Shown piece after piece: positions 47,000 through 57,730 of a stretch of DNA of 64,000 bases. Under the pieces are notes generated by a model. That model had not been told where the DNA came from. It made no database searches and saw only the letters and a program-made list of their open reading frames with translations. The position numbers were made by a program, and so were the translations under genes. The stretch's first letter is position 1. The number at the start of each line of letters is the position of its first letter. Where the stretch lies: positions 5,456,501 through 5,520,500 of the forward strand of contig NC_057317.1 of the NCBI RefSeq assembly GCF_000687475.1. The letters are read 5' to 3'. The DNA is from Ustilaginoidea virens. Taxonomy: Eukaryota > Ascomycota > Sordariomycetes > Hypocreales > Clavicipitaceae.

Positions 47000-47440
47000 G
47001 AGAGCAAAGGGGAGGAGGGCGTAGATGGGTGTTTGTAATTCGTTCCCGAGCCCCTATCGCGGGATTCGGCTCGCAGGGGCGTGTATTCGGTATGTATCAG
47101 TACGAGGGGTCAGGTGCAAGCTCGCACGTATAGACAGGCCGCGGGTTGTTCATACTAGATGATTTATACTTGACCGCCCAGCGTACATGCGTCGGGACAT
47201 GCGTCGGCACAGCGTCGCGACACTAGCCGCCGCATTGGAGAAGCGAGATGTCACGCCGGCCAACCCAAAGGGAGGTCAAAGCACCAATCTGCTTTGGATC
47301 TCGGGCACGGCCAAGAGGGGAATGGGAGCCAGGGATTCGGCGTTGGTCGTGCTGCGCTATTGGAATGTTGGTATTCCACGGACAGTCCAGATGAAGACGA
47401 CAGTGGGACATTGGCGGATACCAAAAGAATATTTATCAGC

Positions 47441-47766
47441 GGAAACCAAACATATGATTACCAGGAAATCAGTACATGTTCAACATCAGGAAAGCAATAT
47501 ACATATTCATCATCAGAAAAGCAATATATATCTCTTTAATGGAAACTGATAAATATATCTATCACTAGAAACTAGATGTATATATTCAGGATCGGAGCCA
47601 AATGCATCTTCATAACCAGAAGCTAAATGTGCAGTCGATCGGAAACCGACACATGTAGTCAGTAGAGACCAAGTGTATATGCAATGCTAGAAAACTAAAT
47701 GTATATTTTATCATCGGAAACTAGTATATGCATTCATGATCGGAAACCAATACGCACATTCATTAT
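47441..47766. repeat. Degenerate AT-rich minisatellite, about 13 units of 22-27 bp
   Basis: Units begin with GGAAA or a close variant at 47441, 47464, 47489, 47515, 47541, 47568, 47594, 47619, 47641, 47667, 47690, 47716 and 47742. An approximate consensus starts GGAAACYAAT, then RTATATTC and ends ATCATC. Neighbouring units differ by several bases each, many of them A/G or C/T changes. The array lies wholly between two convergent genes. Confidence 0.85.
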
Positions 47767-47901
47767 ATGCTAGAGCATAAGCAAACATGTCTTTTTTTGT
47801 CCCTCCAAAAAAAATACAAGAAAAGTGCCGCCCAAGGCAAAACCAAGGACGTTCCCGTAGTATATACATTTTTAGCGGCCGAGATTTCGGCTCTGCAGGA
47901 G

Positions 47902-47909
47902 ATATATAC

Positions 47910-47965
<56 letters not shown>
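47902..47965. repeat. Compound (AT)n(GT)n microsatellite
   Basis: An AT dinucleotide run passes directly into a GT run of about 14 units and then GCGCGCG, about 35 bases from the sulfite oxidase stop codon. Confidence 0.92.
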
Positions 47966-47998
47966 TGGTGGGGTGTGCGACCGTCAAATTTGAATAGA

Positions 47999-50044
47999 TC
48001 AAGGTTTCTCGTGCGCGTGTTTTGCCCCTGCCGACGCGCGCGAGCAGTCCGCGCAGACTTGGACCTTGTGCCACGCCGTGGCGAGGTTGCCGCGCAGGTT
48101 CCAGGTGGCGGCGTGGCTCTCCGGCTGCGTGTTGTACGCGTCGTCGGTTGCCTTGACGAGAACGGTCGTGCAGCGCTGCTGCCTGGCGCGCCTGGATGGG
48201 GCGTTGGCAGCCGCGGAGGCTGCGTCCTGGGCCGCGGGGCCCGGGTTCTCTGTGAACTTGTCGAGCGGGATGGAGCCGTCGTACGTCCATCGCTTCCAGG
48301 ACCATGCGCCGTGGCCGTGGCAGGGCGACGGCGTCCCGTTCTTGGACACGCAGTCCGGCAGGAGACGTGCTTGGTCCCAGCTGGCGCCGCCGTCGAGGGA
48401 AACGTCGACGCGGATGATGGACCGGCCGCCGCCGGAGAAGGCATAGCCGCTCAGGGCTACGCGCCGTCCGGGCGTGCCTGACGAACCGTCGTCGCCGTCG
48501 TCGCCGTCTTGCTCGTCGTTTGCCAGCGCGTCAGGCTCTGCCTTTGAACCGACCCGTTTCCCGAGCTGCAGCGTCGTGATGGCGCTCTGCACGGGCAGTT
48601 CCTGGATGGCGGGGGCCGCGTCCCAGTCGACCTTTGTCTCGTTGGGCCCGAAGCACTTGTAGTCCTTGCGCTGCCACTGGCTCGTGCTTTCTTCGTCGCT
48701 GAGGGCAATGCGGTTCAGCCATTTGACAGACCGGGCCGCAACGTAGCCGGGGACAATGGCCCTCAGGGGCGACCCGTGGTCCCTCGGCAGGGGCTTCTCG
48801 TTCATGCCGTACGCCAGCAGGACGTCGCCCAGCGGATCGACGGCTTTCTTGATGGGGATGGACGAGCCGTATGCCTCGAGGCCCGTGAAATGGACGTGCT
48901 GCGTCTCGCTCAGGCCGTTTCGAGCTTCTTCCAGGTCGAGCCCTGCATGCGCGAGCACGTCGGACAGGAGGACGCCCTCCCATGTCGCGTTTGATATCGC
49001 CCCAGCGTCCCAGGCAAGGCCGTTTGCCTTGCGTCCGGAATCTCGGCTCATGTGGCTCCGGCGATTGCCGGAGCACTGCAACGTTGCCGTTACTTTGTGC
49101 CTCGGGAACTTGGTCTTCAAGTCGCCTAGTGTGTACTCTTTGATGGTTCCGTCGAGGAGTTCGACGGTCAAGCGATGGTCATCTGTCTGATCCTGTTCGA
49201 CATGCGGCACCCACATGTGGTTACGGACATAAAACAGGTCGGCGGGGGTCAAGAAATGGGCGCCGAGGGCTTCTCCGGGCGGCTCCGCGTTCCTGGGCTT
49301 GGCCGTACGCGTAACGAGGGAGGGATGCCGTTCCGGGTCGTGTTGAAAGGGGTCCTCGATTTGGTCTTGCGCAGGCTTTCCGTCGATGAGGTCTGCTTGG
49401 TCGACGTATCCAATGAGATACTGCGACAGGATATCATGGACGTACTGGCTTTTGTGGATGGTGAAGATGTCCCAGTACGGGTCTATCGAGCCCCCGGCAG
49501 CCTGAAGAATGACCTGGCCACCGGGGTGAGCCGGTATCCAATCGGTGATATCATACACCTTGTCGGCGTGTATGACCCACGGATGCTCCGAGTCGGCCCC
49601 GTGTTTACGGACCTCCGTTATGCGGAAGCGAGGGAGCTTGGGATCCCGGTTGTCGGCAGGGCCAAGGGGCGACGGACAGGGTTGGGATTCGAAGCCGGAA
49701 GATGCCGCGACCGGCGGTGCAGTTGCGTAATGAGCGTCGAATGCTGTGCGCGGAGCAGGATAAAAGGCGAAGGCGATGGAAAGCAGGCCGACGCCAGCCG
49801 CCAAAGCCGCCAAAGCCGCGATCCGCGAACGGGGCCGAACCGAACGCCGATGCGTTTCCGCCGGCACCCGGATGGTCGGACCGCCGTCTCTGCTGTGCCC
49901 ATTCCTCGCTGCTCCGGGGACCGAAGACGTAAAAGCGCGTTGCCGAGGGCATTTTGAAAAGGTGCGCCATGTCAGGGGAAGCTGCGCTGTTGTGCGCAAG
50001 CGCAAAAGTTGTTGCGCAGCTTGGCAAGGTTGGCGAGGATTCAT
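47999..50044 (-). CDS. Sulfite oxidase with cytochrome b5 and molybdopterin domains
   Basis: The enzyme oxidises sulfite to sulfate, using a molybdenum cofactor and haem, in the last step of sulfur amino acid breakdown. The first ATG giving a sensible N terminus is at 50044; the frame is open further upstream without an ATG. The single exon encodes 681 residues. Residues 1-70 are Arg/Ser-rich without a clear acidic stretch, like a mitochondrial presequence. A membrane anchor follows (about 74-95). A cytochrome b5 domain (about 138-215) has haem ligands in AHPGGQ (His173) and IHKS (His198). The molybdopterin domain contains the cofactor Cys in TATLQCSGNRRSH (Cys324), and a dimerisation domain follows. 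The b5-Mo order and targeting resemble the intermembrane-space enzyme of animals rather than plant or bacterial forms. Confidence 0.9.
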   Translation of the reverse strand: MNPRQPCQAAQQLLRLRTTAQLPLTWRTFSKCPRQRAFTSSVPGAARNGHSRDGGPTIRVPAETHRRSVRPRSRIAALAALAAGVGLLSIAFAFYPAPRTAFDAHYATAPPVAASSGFESQPCPSPLGPADNRDPKLPRFRITEVRKHGADSEHPWVIHADKVYDITDWIPAHPGGQVILQAAGGSIDPYWDIFTIHKSQYVHDILSQYLIGYVDQADLIDGKPAQDQIEDPFQHDPERHPSLVTRTAKPRNAEPPGEALGAHFLTPADLFYVRNHMWVPHVEQDQTDDHRLTVELLDGTIKEYTLGDLKTKFPRHKVTATLQCSGNRRSHMSRDSGRKANGLAWDAGAISNATWEGVLLSDVLAHAGLDLEEARNGLSETQHVHFTGLEAYGSSIPIKKAVDPLGDVLLAYGMNEKPLPRDHGSPLRAIVPGYVAARSVKWLNRIALSDEESTSQWQRKDYKCFGPNETKVDWDAAPAIQELPVQSAITTLQLGKRVGSKAEPDALANDEQDGDDGDDGSSGTPGRRVALSGYAFSGGGRSIIRVDVSLDGGASWDQARLLPDCVSKNGTPSPCHGHGAWSWKRWTYDGSIPLDKFTENPGPAAQDAASAAANAPSRRARQQRCTTVLVKATDDAYNTQPESHAATWNLRGNLATAWHKVQVCADCSRASAGAKHAHEKP

Positions 50045-51957
50045 AACTGGACACGGTGAAGATTCCAGAATCCAGATGACTGCCGCAACAAGTGTGAAAC
50101 ACCCCGCGCCAATGATTTCCAGGTAAAGGGGAAAATTCTCAGTCGAGGGACATGGCAGCCTTGCGAGGAGTGTTTCCTTTGCGATAGTTTCACGCAATAC
50201 GCATTGTCTTTTGCGCCGTCGGAGAGACAAGACGGAGACGGGACGCAGCCCGGGATGCGACGGCGGCGTTTCCTATCTGGCGCGCCCTGTCGCTTCAAAC
50301 TATGGCGGGCCGACTTATTCCTACCGCGCCGGGAGTTGGAATTGCCCGTCGCGCGTCCCAAGCCGACTGCGAGAGTTGCATGAAGCTCGAAACAGCCGAA
50401 TCGTCAGGGTCGTCAGGGTTGTCAGGGTCGTCGTAAGTCGGCAACACCGAACGATTGGCAGTGTTGAGGGCCGGCGAGGTGGATAGGCGCAAGAGGTGAT
50501 GCAGAGGATGATGACCCTTCTCGAGCAACCGACGACAACCGACGACGACAGCAGACGACAACCGACGACGCGAGAGGCAGGGGTGCTGAAAGCTTGATGA
50601 GCGCCAATCGCTTTCCCGCAGCCAGCAAGTAGCAAGCCGAACAGACGAGACGACCACGAGAGTTGAAGAGGAAAAATGTCCCAGGAAACAATGAGTTGCA
50701 ATGCAGCTAACAGACTTGAAGGCGCGATGGGCACCCAGGGCGAAGAAAAAAAAAGAAAAGAAAAAAAAAAGGAACACGAGAAGACCGACGGTTGCCGTGT
50801 GGCCCGAGCCAAGGAAGTGGAAGTGGTCACCTGGTACGCAAAGTTGCATGGTTCGGTACTTGGAAACAGGCCGGGGTCGGGGTGGGTGGAGGCAAGAGCA
50901 AAAGGGGTGGTTGCCAGTGGTTGGTTCGATGGCTCCATCCAGCCTGAGGCAGAGACAACGCGACTGCTACCAGGCCTTGACTGGACCAGACTGCTGCTGT
51001 CAAAAGCCACGAGTTGGGAAAATTGCACCAAGAAGCCGGCTGATGGACGGCCTGGCCTTATAGTAGGTAGGAGACGTGGCTAAGTTGGGTATTTAAAGAC
51101 TGCGACTTGCGATGATAAAACGCAGACGGGCGGGCTCCAGCGAGTTACTTGCCGACCGCGGCGGCGGCGGCTCCACGCGACCCCTCAGCAGCCGCCAGTA
51201 ACCAGGTGCCCGTGCCTTTCACCAACGCGCCGCCCCACATCGGCATCGCTCAAAACGGGGAACGCGTCAATTCGGTAATGGTCAATGCATGTACTCCGTA
51301 GCCTCAATGGCATCGGGTCACCTATCTACTGGTCCAGTCCAAAGCCAACATTAAAGTATTCTATTGAATCTGTCGACGTGATGAGGGCTACACTAGGATG
51401 CTTTGTTCATCTACGCTGTTCCATCTGGCGGGGCTGATACCCTTTATACACTGCACTGTAGACCGACCCAAGTCTCAGAGAAAGTGCAAGACATTCGCAT
51501 GAGACACGGTCAAGTTGAATACAGACCACGAGACTCGACATAAAGCGCCCTAGCAGCCTCGGCACCGACACTCTCATTGGGCATCATCACTGCCTCATGC
51601 AAGAGCAGTATATTTGCGTAGCCGGTAAGCAACGGCAAAGACGACACCGCAATGGCAGCACCATAAGATGGCGACACGCTACACCGACGTCTCGAAAACA
51701 GCAAGCAAACGAGATCGAGAGGCCCGCCATGAGAGCAACATTCGCGGGAGCTCGGAACATAGATTAGTGTTTCTTCGACGCCATATCTTGCCGTTTCGTT
51801 CCCAAGGAAAAAAAAAAATTCCGTATTGTAATAGTTTCGTTTACAATTCTTGGCCACTGTAGTTGAGGCCGATATCAATGATGAAGCAATTTGTTTCACT
51901 CCATGCAATGGCAAACCTGCTTCGTCCGCGGATTGACCGGACCCTCTTAAGCGCTGG
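50045..51957. other. Intergenic region upstream of sulfite oxidase
   Basis: About 1.9 kb between the sulfite oxidase start and the 3' end of the F-box gene. It holds GTCAGGGT repeats (50405-50435) and CGACGACAAC repeats (about 50525-50570). A-rich tracts lie near 50744-50772, and a TACTCCGTA word at 51292-51300. Open frames on the minus strand lack domains and are not called. Confidence 0.5.
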
Positions 51958-53610
51958 TCACGGTGTGAGCAAGTCATCGACTTGGACCCTCTCAAAGAAG
52001 CTAATGTGTCCAAAGCCGACCCAATATTGGGCCAGTCGATTGGGCCCAATAAGTAAAAGCTGGCTTTCAACATACTTGTCTATGCAAGCGCGCGAGACAG
52101 TCAGTGACGAGCCAGAACAGCAATGTGTCGAAAACACCCACGACGCAGACAACAAGAAGACGGACCGGACCGCCTTACCTCGTACAAAGCCAGTTGCGGC
52201 TATATGTCCCCTGCTCTTCACAACTCTAGCCCCGGCGAAAGGAGCATCTGTGGCTACTCCAATGTAACCTCCTGGGCCAAGGTCCTCTGCTACAAAGGTA
52301 TATTCACCCCGTGGAACATTCGGATCTCCAGTCAGTTTAATCGCCTCGAGGCGGCCGCGGTACACGCGAGCTTCCTCTCTTCTCGTTTCCCAAACCTCAT
52401 CCGGCTCGTCGTCGATTCGCCTCAACCCTAGCTCCTCATCTGATGCGGCAGCATCTTCGGGTTGGTGGATGAGAAGGAATTCGCATCCATGCCCACTATA
52501 ATCCCCAACCCAAATACCCCGCCATGGCTTGGTAGGTGTAGGTGTGTAGAGACCCGGTTCTAGTGTCGAGTAAGTGGTGATTTCCTCGCCAATGTGAACG
52601 CCAACAGCGCCAGCCAACGGTGTGACGCCGTTGGCCATGTTGCTTAACCCATTCAGAACCCGGACCATGCTCGCAAGATTGCCAGCTTGGCCGCCCACGA
52701 GGCTCGGCGGGGATGGTGTCCCCGGCAACTGCATCCACTGCCGAATACGGAAGGTCTGGTCCGAAATCTCCTCCCTGGAACGAGGCAAGTCACTTGGCGA
52801 AAGGCAAGCAACAGCTTGCCCGGATCTGGCACCAGACACATGATGACCAGCTGGTATAGCTGGCGGCGGCCAAATACCATCATATGGATAAGCGAGGGCT
52901 AGCCTCGCATCTGCCGTTTCGGGATCCAAAGGGCGAGTGAGCAAGAAATTGCTGAACATGGGATCTGATCGATTTCCAAACGTCATGGGTACTTCGGCAG
53001 CGAAGCGGTTAGCGACGGCTCTTGGGTTAGCCTTGCCGACCTCCTTCTTGTCTCGGATATTGAACTGCAGGACGGGTTTGTCCAAATGTAACTTGACCTG
53101 CGGCTCAAAGCCGTGAATTAAAACGTGGCTATCCGCCGGCCAGTGCTCAAATGTGTCCCTGTTGCTTACAGCCAACAGTTGATGGCCTTCGATGCAACCT
53201 CGTCGCGGGTCAAACCGTACGACAATCAGCTTACCCATCAGATCCCTGTCGCAAAACCAGATCTTATACTTGGGCAAGAACCAAATTGGGTCATGTGCAG
53301 CGTAGAGCTCCCGGAAACTTTTGCAAGGTCCAGGGTCAGACAGGGCGATACCAGGTACGTTCTGCTGCACTAGACGAAGCCAGTGGAAGTCGGCAGTTGT
53401 TTGCTGGTAAAGCTTGCGGCAAGTTGCTGCAATAGCAGATAGCTGTATCGCAGGTAAATACGCCAGAACAGCATCGATCAACTCGGGAGGTAGAGCGAGA
53501 AAAGGGCACGTGTTTGCCTTCCGTTTGGGTATCTCTTCCCCAGGAGAAGCACCCAGTGACGCCTCCTGCGAGGCTAAATGTATTGCTGTCAACCCTGCTG
53601 ATTCATGCAT
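51958..53610 (-). CDS. F-box protein of the FBXO31 type
   Basis: Probably the substrate receptor of an SCF ubiquitin ligase. Two exons (53610-52179 and 52079-51958) give 517 residues. The 99-bp intron is a multiple of three without stops, but splicing joins TGFVR to DKYVESQLLL, as expected. The F-box is at about residues 35-81 (FLALPPELIDAVLAYLP). The C-terminal part matches the FBXO31 beta-barrel: GIWVGDYSGHGCEFLLIHQ, LTGDPNVPRGEYTF, RGHIAATGFVR and AQYWVGFGHISFFERV. Human FBXO31 directs cyclin D1 and, in recent work, C-terminally amidated proteins to degradation. Whether the fungal protein has the same substrates is unknown. A short variant from the unspliced transcript would keep the frame. 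Confidence 0.88.
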   Translation of the reverse strand: MHESAGLTAIHLASQEASLGASPGEEIPKRKANTCPFLALPPELIDAVLAYLPAIQLSAIAATCRKLYQQTTADFHWLRLVQQNVPGIALSDPGPCKSFRELYAAHDPIWFLPKYKIWFCDRDLMGKLIVVRFDPRRGCIEGHQLLAVSNRDTFEHWPADSHVLIHGFEPQVKLHLDKPVLQFNIRDKKEVGKANPRAVANRFAAEVPMTFGNRSDPMFSNFLLTRPLDPETADARLALAYPYDGIWPPPAIPAGHHVSGARSGQAVACLSPSDLPRSREEISDQTFRIRQWMQLPGTPSPPSLVGGQAGNLASMVRVLNGLSNMANGVTPLAGAVGVHIGEEITTYSTLEPGLYTPTPTKPWRGIWVGDYSGHGCEFLLIHQPEDAAASDEELGLRRIDDEPDEVWETRREEARVYRGRLEAIKLTGDPNVPRGEYTFVAEDLGPGGYIGVATDAPFAGARVVKSRGHIAATGFVRGKAVRSVFLLSASWVFSTHCCSGSSLTVSRACIDKYVESQLLLIGPNRLAQYWVGFGHISFFERVQVDDLLTP

Positions 53611-55443
53611 TCCGAGGGATCAAAGGCTGTGAGGCTTTTTTCGAGCGATGGAGACATATCTGCATGCTTACCATGTTCTATGTGTTCATTTCGATGGGCC
53701 TTGCTGACCCAGTCGCAACTCGACATTTTTGCCGAGCAGAATTCGTACACCTACTCACTGCATTCGAGACAGCTTGGGTGAAACTGGGATCGATTCCGTT
53801 CTCCGCATTGATACATACGCAGTTGGAAGGCGATGTGGTAACTGTTGTTGGTGAATTGGGCCAAGGGGTCAAAAAGTGTATGCCCGAGTTATTTTTTGTT
53901 GCTTGTACCGCCAAGGGGCCGAAGACAGCTCCTGACGCTTTGAGGGTCGCCGAGTGTGACCAAGGTAGAGATGGGGCTGGAACTGAAGCTGAAGCTGTAT
54001 CTGAGTTTGCTTGGCAATCATCGGTTAGCTCCACAGGACATTTGCCTTTATGATTTGCTTAATCAGTCATTGCATACTTCAGAAGGCAGCAGTCTGGCGC
54101 CAGTCTTGTAACTCACAGAGCGACTTTATGCCAGGTTCACTCCGTCCTCGAGCTGCGTGTTCCGCGCTGAGGAGAAACGCAAGGGATTTCAGGCCGAGGA
54201 GGAAGATTGAGCCGAGCCCCAAAGGACGAAGCGAAACGATGAAATATAACCGACAACGGTTCAGCTGCCAAGGTCAAGGTTGCCTTGCAGCAAAGTGGAA
54301 AGTGGATGCTGATCTTTTGGAAGGCAAAAGTCCATACTAGTTCCATGTACTATGGCAGGGGAATCTGCAGGGTGTGCCTTTGGTTGTGCCGGGTCAGGGT
54401 ATCTTGTCCGTCTGCTTCCGCCTTATGCTTCCAACAAGTGGCGTCTGACTGGTATCGGCCGCACGCTGCAGGGCGGACTCCTTTTCCGATCCACACAAGC
54501 TGTCGGGGGCGACGCGCGGACTTGACTCAAGTGAGACGAAGCTGGTGAGTTATCGGCACCTGCAGAACGTGAGTGAGTGGGTGGGAAGCGAAAAGAAGGG
54601 GGATGCACAGGTCTTGAAGCGAGGCTTACTCTTGTTTTCGGTGGTGAGTGCGAGACTTGGCTGGGTCACGGACGCACAGCAATCAAAGATGCTCAAATCC
54701 CTCGACTTGAACAGGTGCCTAGGCCCAGGTACCTAAGGTACGGGGGAAAGATAACGTAGAGCCCGCATCCCAGGCCTCTCTTGTTGAAGAATCTGCAGTC
54801 ATTAATTATATTCCAATGACGTCGCCTTTTAGACTGCACAGTGCCAGTGCAGAGTGATTTGGTTGCCGCTGTCGTTATGCCTGTTTTTTGAGTTAGGTAC
54901 CTACACCCACTGTAGGTACCTGTACTGAGTGGACAGAACGGATCTACAATACCTAATGTATTACGTGTGGCAGTTCATGTCAATTGCCCGTATATTGTCC
55001 TCCGCGCACTACGCACTGTGTGACGCTGGGACAACGTTTTCAATGGGTCAACTCCGTCTTTTCCTCGTACTCACGTACGATGTGGGGGCCGCCTTGGACA
55101 TCTCACCCTCGCTGCGAAACCCCATTTTACCTTCTTGCAGGGTCCTCGTGTGGTTCTTGTGGTTCTTGTGCTTCTCTGTTACGCAGCATCTCGACGACGA
55201 AGCTCCTGAAGCATCAAAGAGTTGCATCCCAGCAGAGCGAAGCGAGAACGATACCCAGCCGTCTGTCCATCTGTCATCTTCGCCTGTAGCCACCCCCTTC
55301 TCCCAACACCAGATCAGGCGCAGGACTCTTTGTCCGTCCCTGGAACCGCTTTGGCACAAATCTGCCAATTACAGGCGTCTGTCATACCCAAATAAAGCAA
55401 AGTCATAAAACTCAATGCTCGTTCAACGAGAAAAGAAGCTGTC
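53611..55443. other. Intergenic region between the F-box and cupin genes
   Basis: The F-box promoter is at the left and the cupin promoter at the right. Three AGGTACCT palindromes occur between 54727 and 54921. Open frames here begin without ATG or lack recognisable domains. No gene is supported. Confidence 0.5.
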
Positions 55444-56235
55444 ATGGATCCGGCTGATGTGGTTCCTCGTTCACAGGGGAGAGCAGGAACCATGGCATCA
55501 TTCTTCCCCCTCATTTCGGAAATTCTGCCCATGATTTTGCCCGCCACGGCCCATGTCGTGCGAGCCAAGGAGTTGGAACCCGAGAATCCTAGCGTAGACG
55601 GGCCCGTAACTGTGTGGCCTGCCGTCGTGGGCAAATGTGACAAGATGAGCACGACTGGTAAGTGCAATCTGGAGCCGTGGCCTCCTACTGCTTGCACCTG
55701 TTTTTCCTCGGTGAAGACCATTCTTCCAGGCTTTGACCATTCCATGGTAATCTTTTGTAAGCAGTCATGACTATTCGACCCCGATCAAAGACACCCGTTC
55801 GACATAATAGTGAGCAAGGTTCGTGGAATTCACAAGACTGGCTCGTCTTAAAGTCGAGGCAGACCTCTACAAACCCAAGCGAGCGTTGTACTTGACGTGT
55901 TGCTTTTTGCTTATTTGAACCAACTTGGCGTCAAGCCAACGCCACTGGGGACCCATGAAGCTAATGCAATTCATGCAGATGCCATCATGTATACCGTCTC
56001 CGGAACGGGGACCCTCATAGTAAACGAAGGCTTTGACGCTGAATTACGGAGTCACGACATTAGCCCCGGGGACTTTGCCTACGTGCCTGCGTGGACTGAG
56101 CATCAGATGGTCAATAGTCAGGACGTGGAGCTTGTTTGCGTCGTAGTTCATGGCGGGCCGCGCCCTGTTGGTGCCATTCTTGCCGATTGGGGCGGCGACG
56201 AAGTAGCACCAGCCAGCCAGGCCCAGAAGTCATGA
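55444..56235 (+). CDS. Small cupin-fold protein (three exons)
   Basis: No single open frame shows the gene; exons 55444-55657, 55765-55818 and 55979-56235 join into 174 residues. The introns have GTAAGT..CAG (107 bp) and GTTCGT..CAG (160 bp) ends. Exon 1 ends with VVRAKELEPENPSVDGPVT and KMSTT. Exon 2 supplies MTIRPRSKTPVRHNSEQ. Exon 3 continues DAIMYTVSGTGTLIV, then ISPGDFAYVPAWTEHQMVN. This is the double motif of a cupin barrel, with His and Glu in VRHNSEQ and His in TEHQ as possible metal ligands. Similar one-barrel cupins are common in filamentous fungi and their function is unknown. The start could also be the ATG at 55492. The splicing is inferred by protein continuity. Confidence 0.75.
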
Positions 56236-57730
56236 TATTTGACATATCCGGCAGCCTGCTTGATTACGTTACAAGAAGCATCAGTGTTGTTCTGATGCTT
56301 CCCTTTGTTCTCCACATCGCCGCCTTTTTCTTCTAAGCCACATGACTGAATGAGACGGGTTACTTGGTCACTCCCGTAAGACCGTCAGACTTAGGTTTTG
56401 TTTTGGTATATGGTCAAAACCTGGGGAAAGCCAGGCACAACCTCGAATCCATCTGCACCCATCTGCACCCGTCTTACTGTTCTCTGCAACATCATCATTG
56501 AAGCCCGTACGTGTTGCATTTTGGCTCGGAGGTCAAAGACGTGGCAACAGCAGCAGCGTCTACAATGAGATACGGCCCGGAAAAGCAAATGGCAGTTTTC
56601 CGACGTCGACTTTGAAAGTTGCTGGGCGCTGCTAGCTTTCGAAGCTTCAACATCAAGCAAATCTTCTTTTCAAGAACGGTTTCCTTCTAGAAGAAAAGTC
56701 GACCGAACACGGCACCACGCCAAGGTCAGGGCAGCAGAGTTTTGTTGGCGGTTCCGTTCATGAGAGATGTGGCGAGGAGAGTGCTGCAGAAGATGACGGT
56801 AATGGGTGATGTAGAAAGGGCAGGTGGCGGAAGACGAGGATATGACGAGGAGGATGAAATTAGTTTGCGGGCGGTTATGGCAATCATAGTGATGGTTAAG
56901 TATGATTCCGGGTCGTTAAGTGAGATGAGTCGCTAGCAAGACCTGGAGCAGCTTGTGGCCTGTTTATGAGAGGCTCGACGCCTTGTCATTGGCAGAGCCA
57001 TCGCTAAAGGAATTCAACACGGCGTATGCTCACAGCATGATGGGGGTGAACTGGTGTTTGTTGGGCTTCTGGACTGCTGAAACCCGTGAATGATGCTTGC
57101 GTGGAGAACAACGGTTTGCCACAACACAACGTTGCTAGTGAGGATGATGCTCAGGTGGTCGTCGAGGTTCGCCGTGACCAGGAACCCTTTCGCGACAAGA
57201 TGCCACATGCAGGCACGACGTGTTGAATTTGACCCCTGCCTGAGAGAGGGATAGGGATGGGATAGGGATATCAGCTTGGTTATCTGGGGGTTGGGGTGGG
57301 CATCTGTAGGCTCCAGTCGTGTCGCGGCGCTTTCAGCTGCTGCCACGCAGTTGACATACAGCAGACTGTTAAAATCGGCAAGAGCCAGCCAAAGTAGTTG
57401 CTGCCTGTTAGTGGACAGCACAGCACAGTGACATCATGGATAAGTCCCAGTGCCTCTCCACAAAAACCAGAGAGGCCTGGACACTACTTTACTCCGTACG
57501 TACACAGGTCCAACAAACCAGCACCTGGGCGTCATGGACTCATAATAGTGAGCGGCACAACCCCCAAAAACCAATGCGCGGTCGGGACCTAGGACCTCGA
57601 GCGTGCTACGGAGGATGAAGGAAGCTTGAGCACCTGCCCGTTCGTCCCCCAGCACCTTGACCAGTCGCGTACTCATTCAAGGACCAACTAGCAGAGTTTT
57701 TTTCTCTCTTCTCCGCCACCAGACGCCAGC
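56236..57730. other. Intergenic region upstream of the DUF1769 gene
   Basis: No supported gene. A TACTCCGTA word lies at 57490-57498, about 235 bases before the next start codon. The bases just before 57731 are pyrimidine-rich. Confidence 0.45.

Larger units (their letters stand above)
47000..47998. other. Intergenic region between convergent genes, largely minisatellite
   Basis: This is the 3' flank of RPN2 and of the minus-strand sulfite oxidase gene. From 47441 to about 47766 it is made of a degenerate tandem repeat, followed by an AT/GT microsatellite. No coding sequence is supported. Confidence 0.6.

Noticed and set aside
50321..51031. 236-codon minus-strand frame upstream of sulfite oxidase
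   Set aside because: Composition is explained by repeats and homopolymers; no domain or conserved start.
53514..54053. 179-codon plus-strand frame opposite the F-box gene start
   Set aside because: Antisense to a well-supported exon and promoter, with no domain.
54929..55408. 159-codon plus-strand frame
   Set aside because: Begins with GTG and shows no homology; lies in the cupin promoter region.
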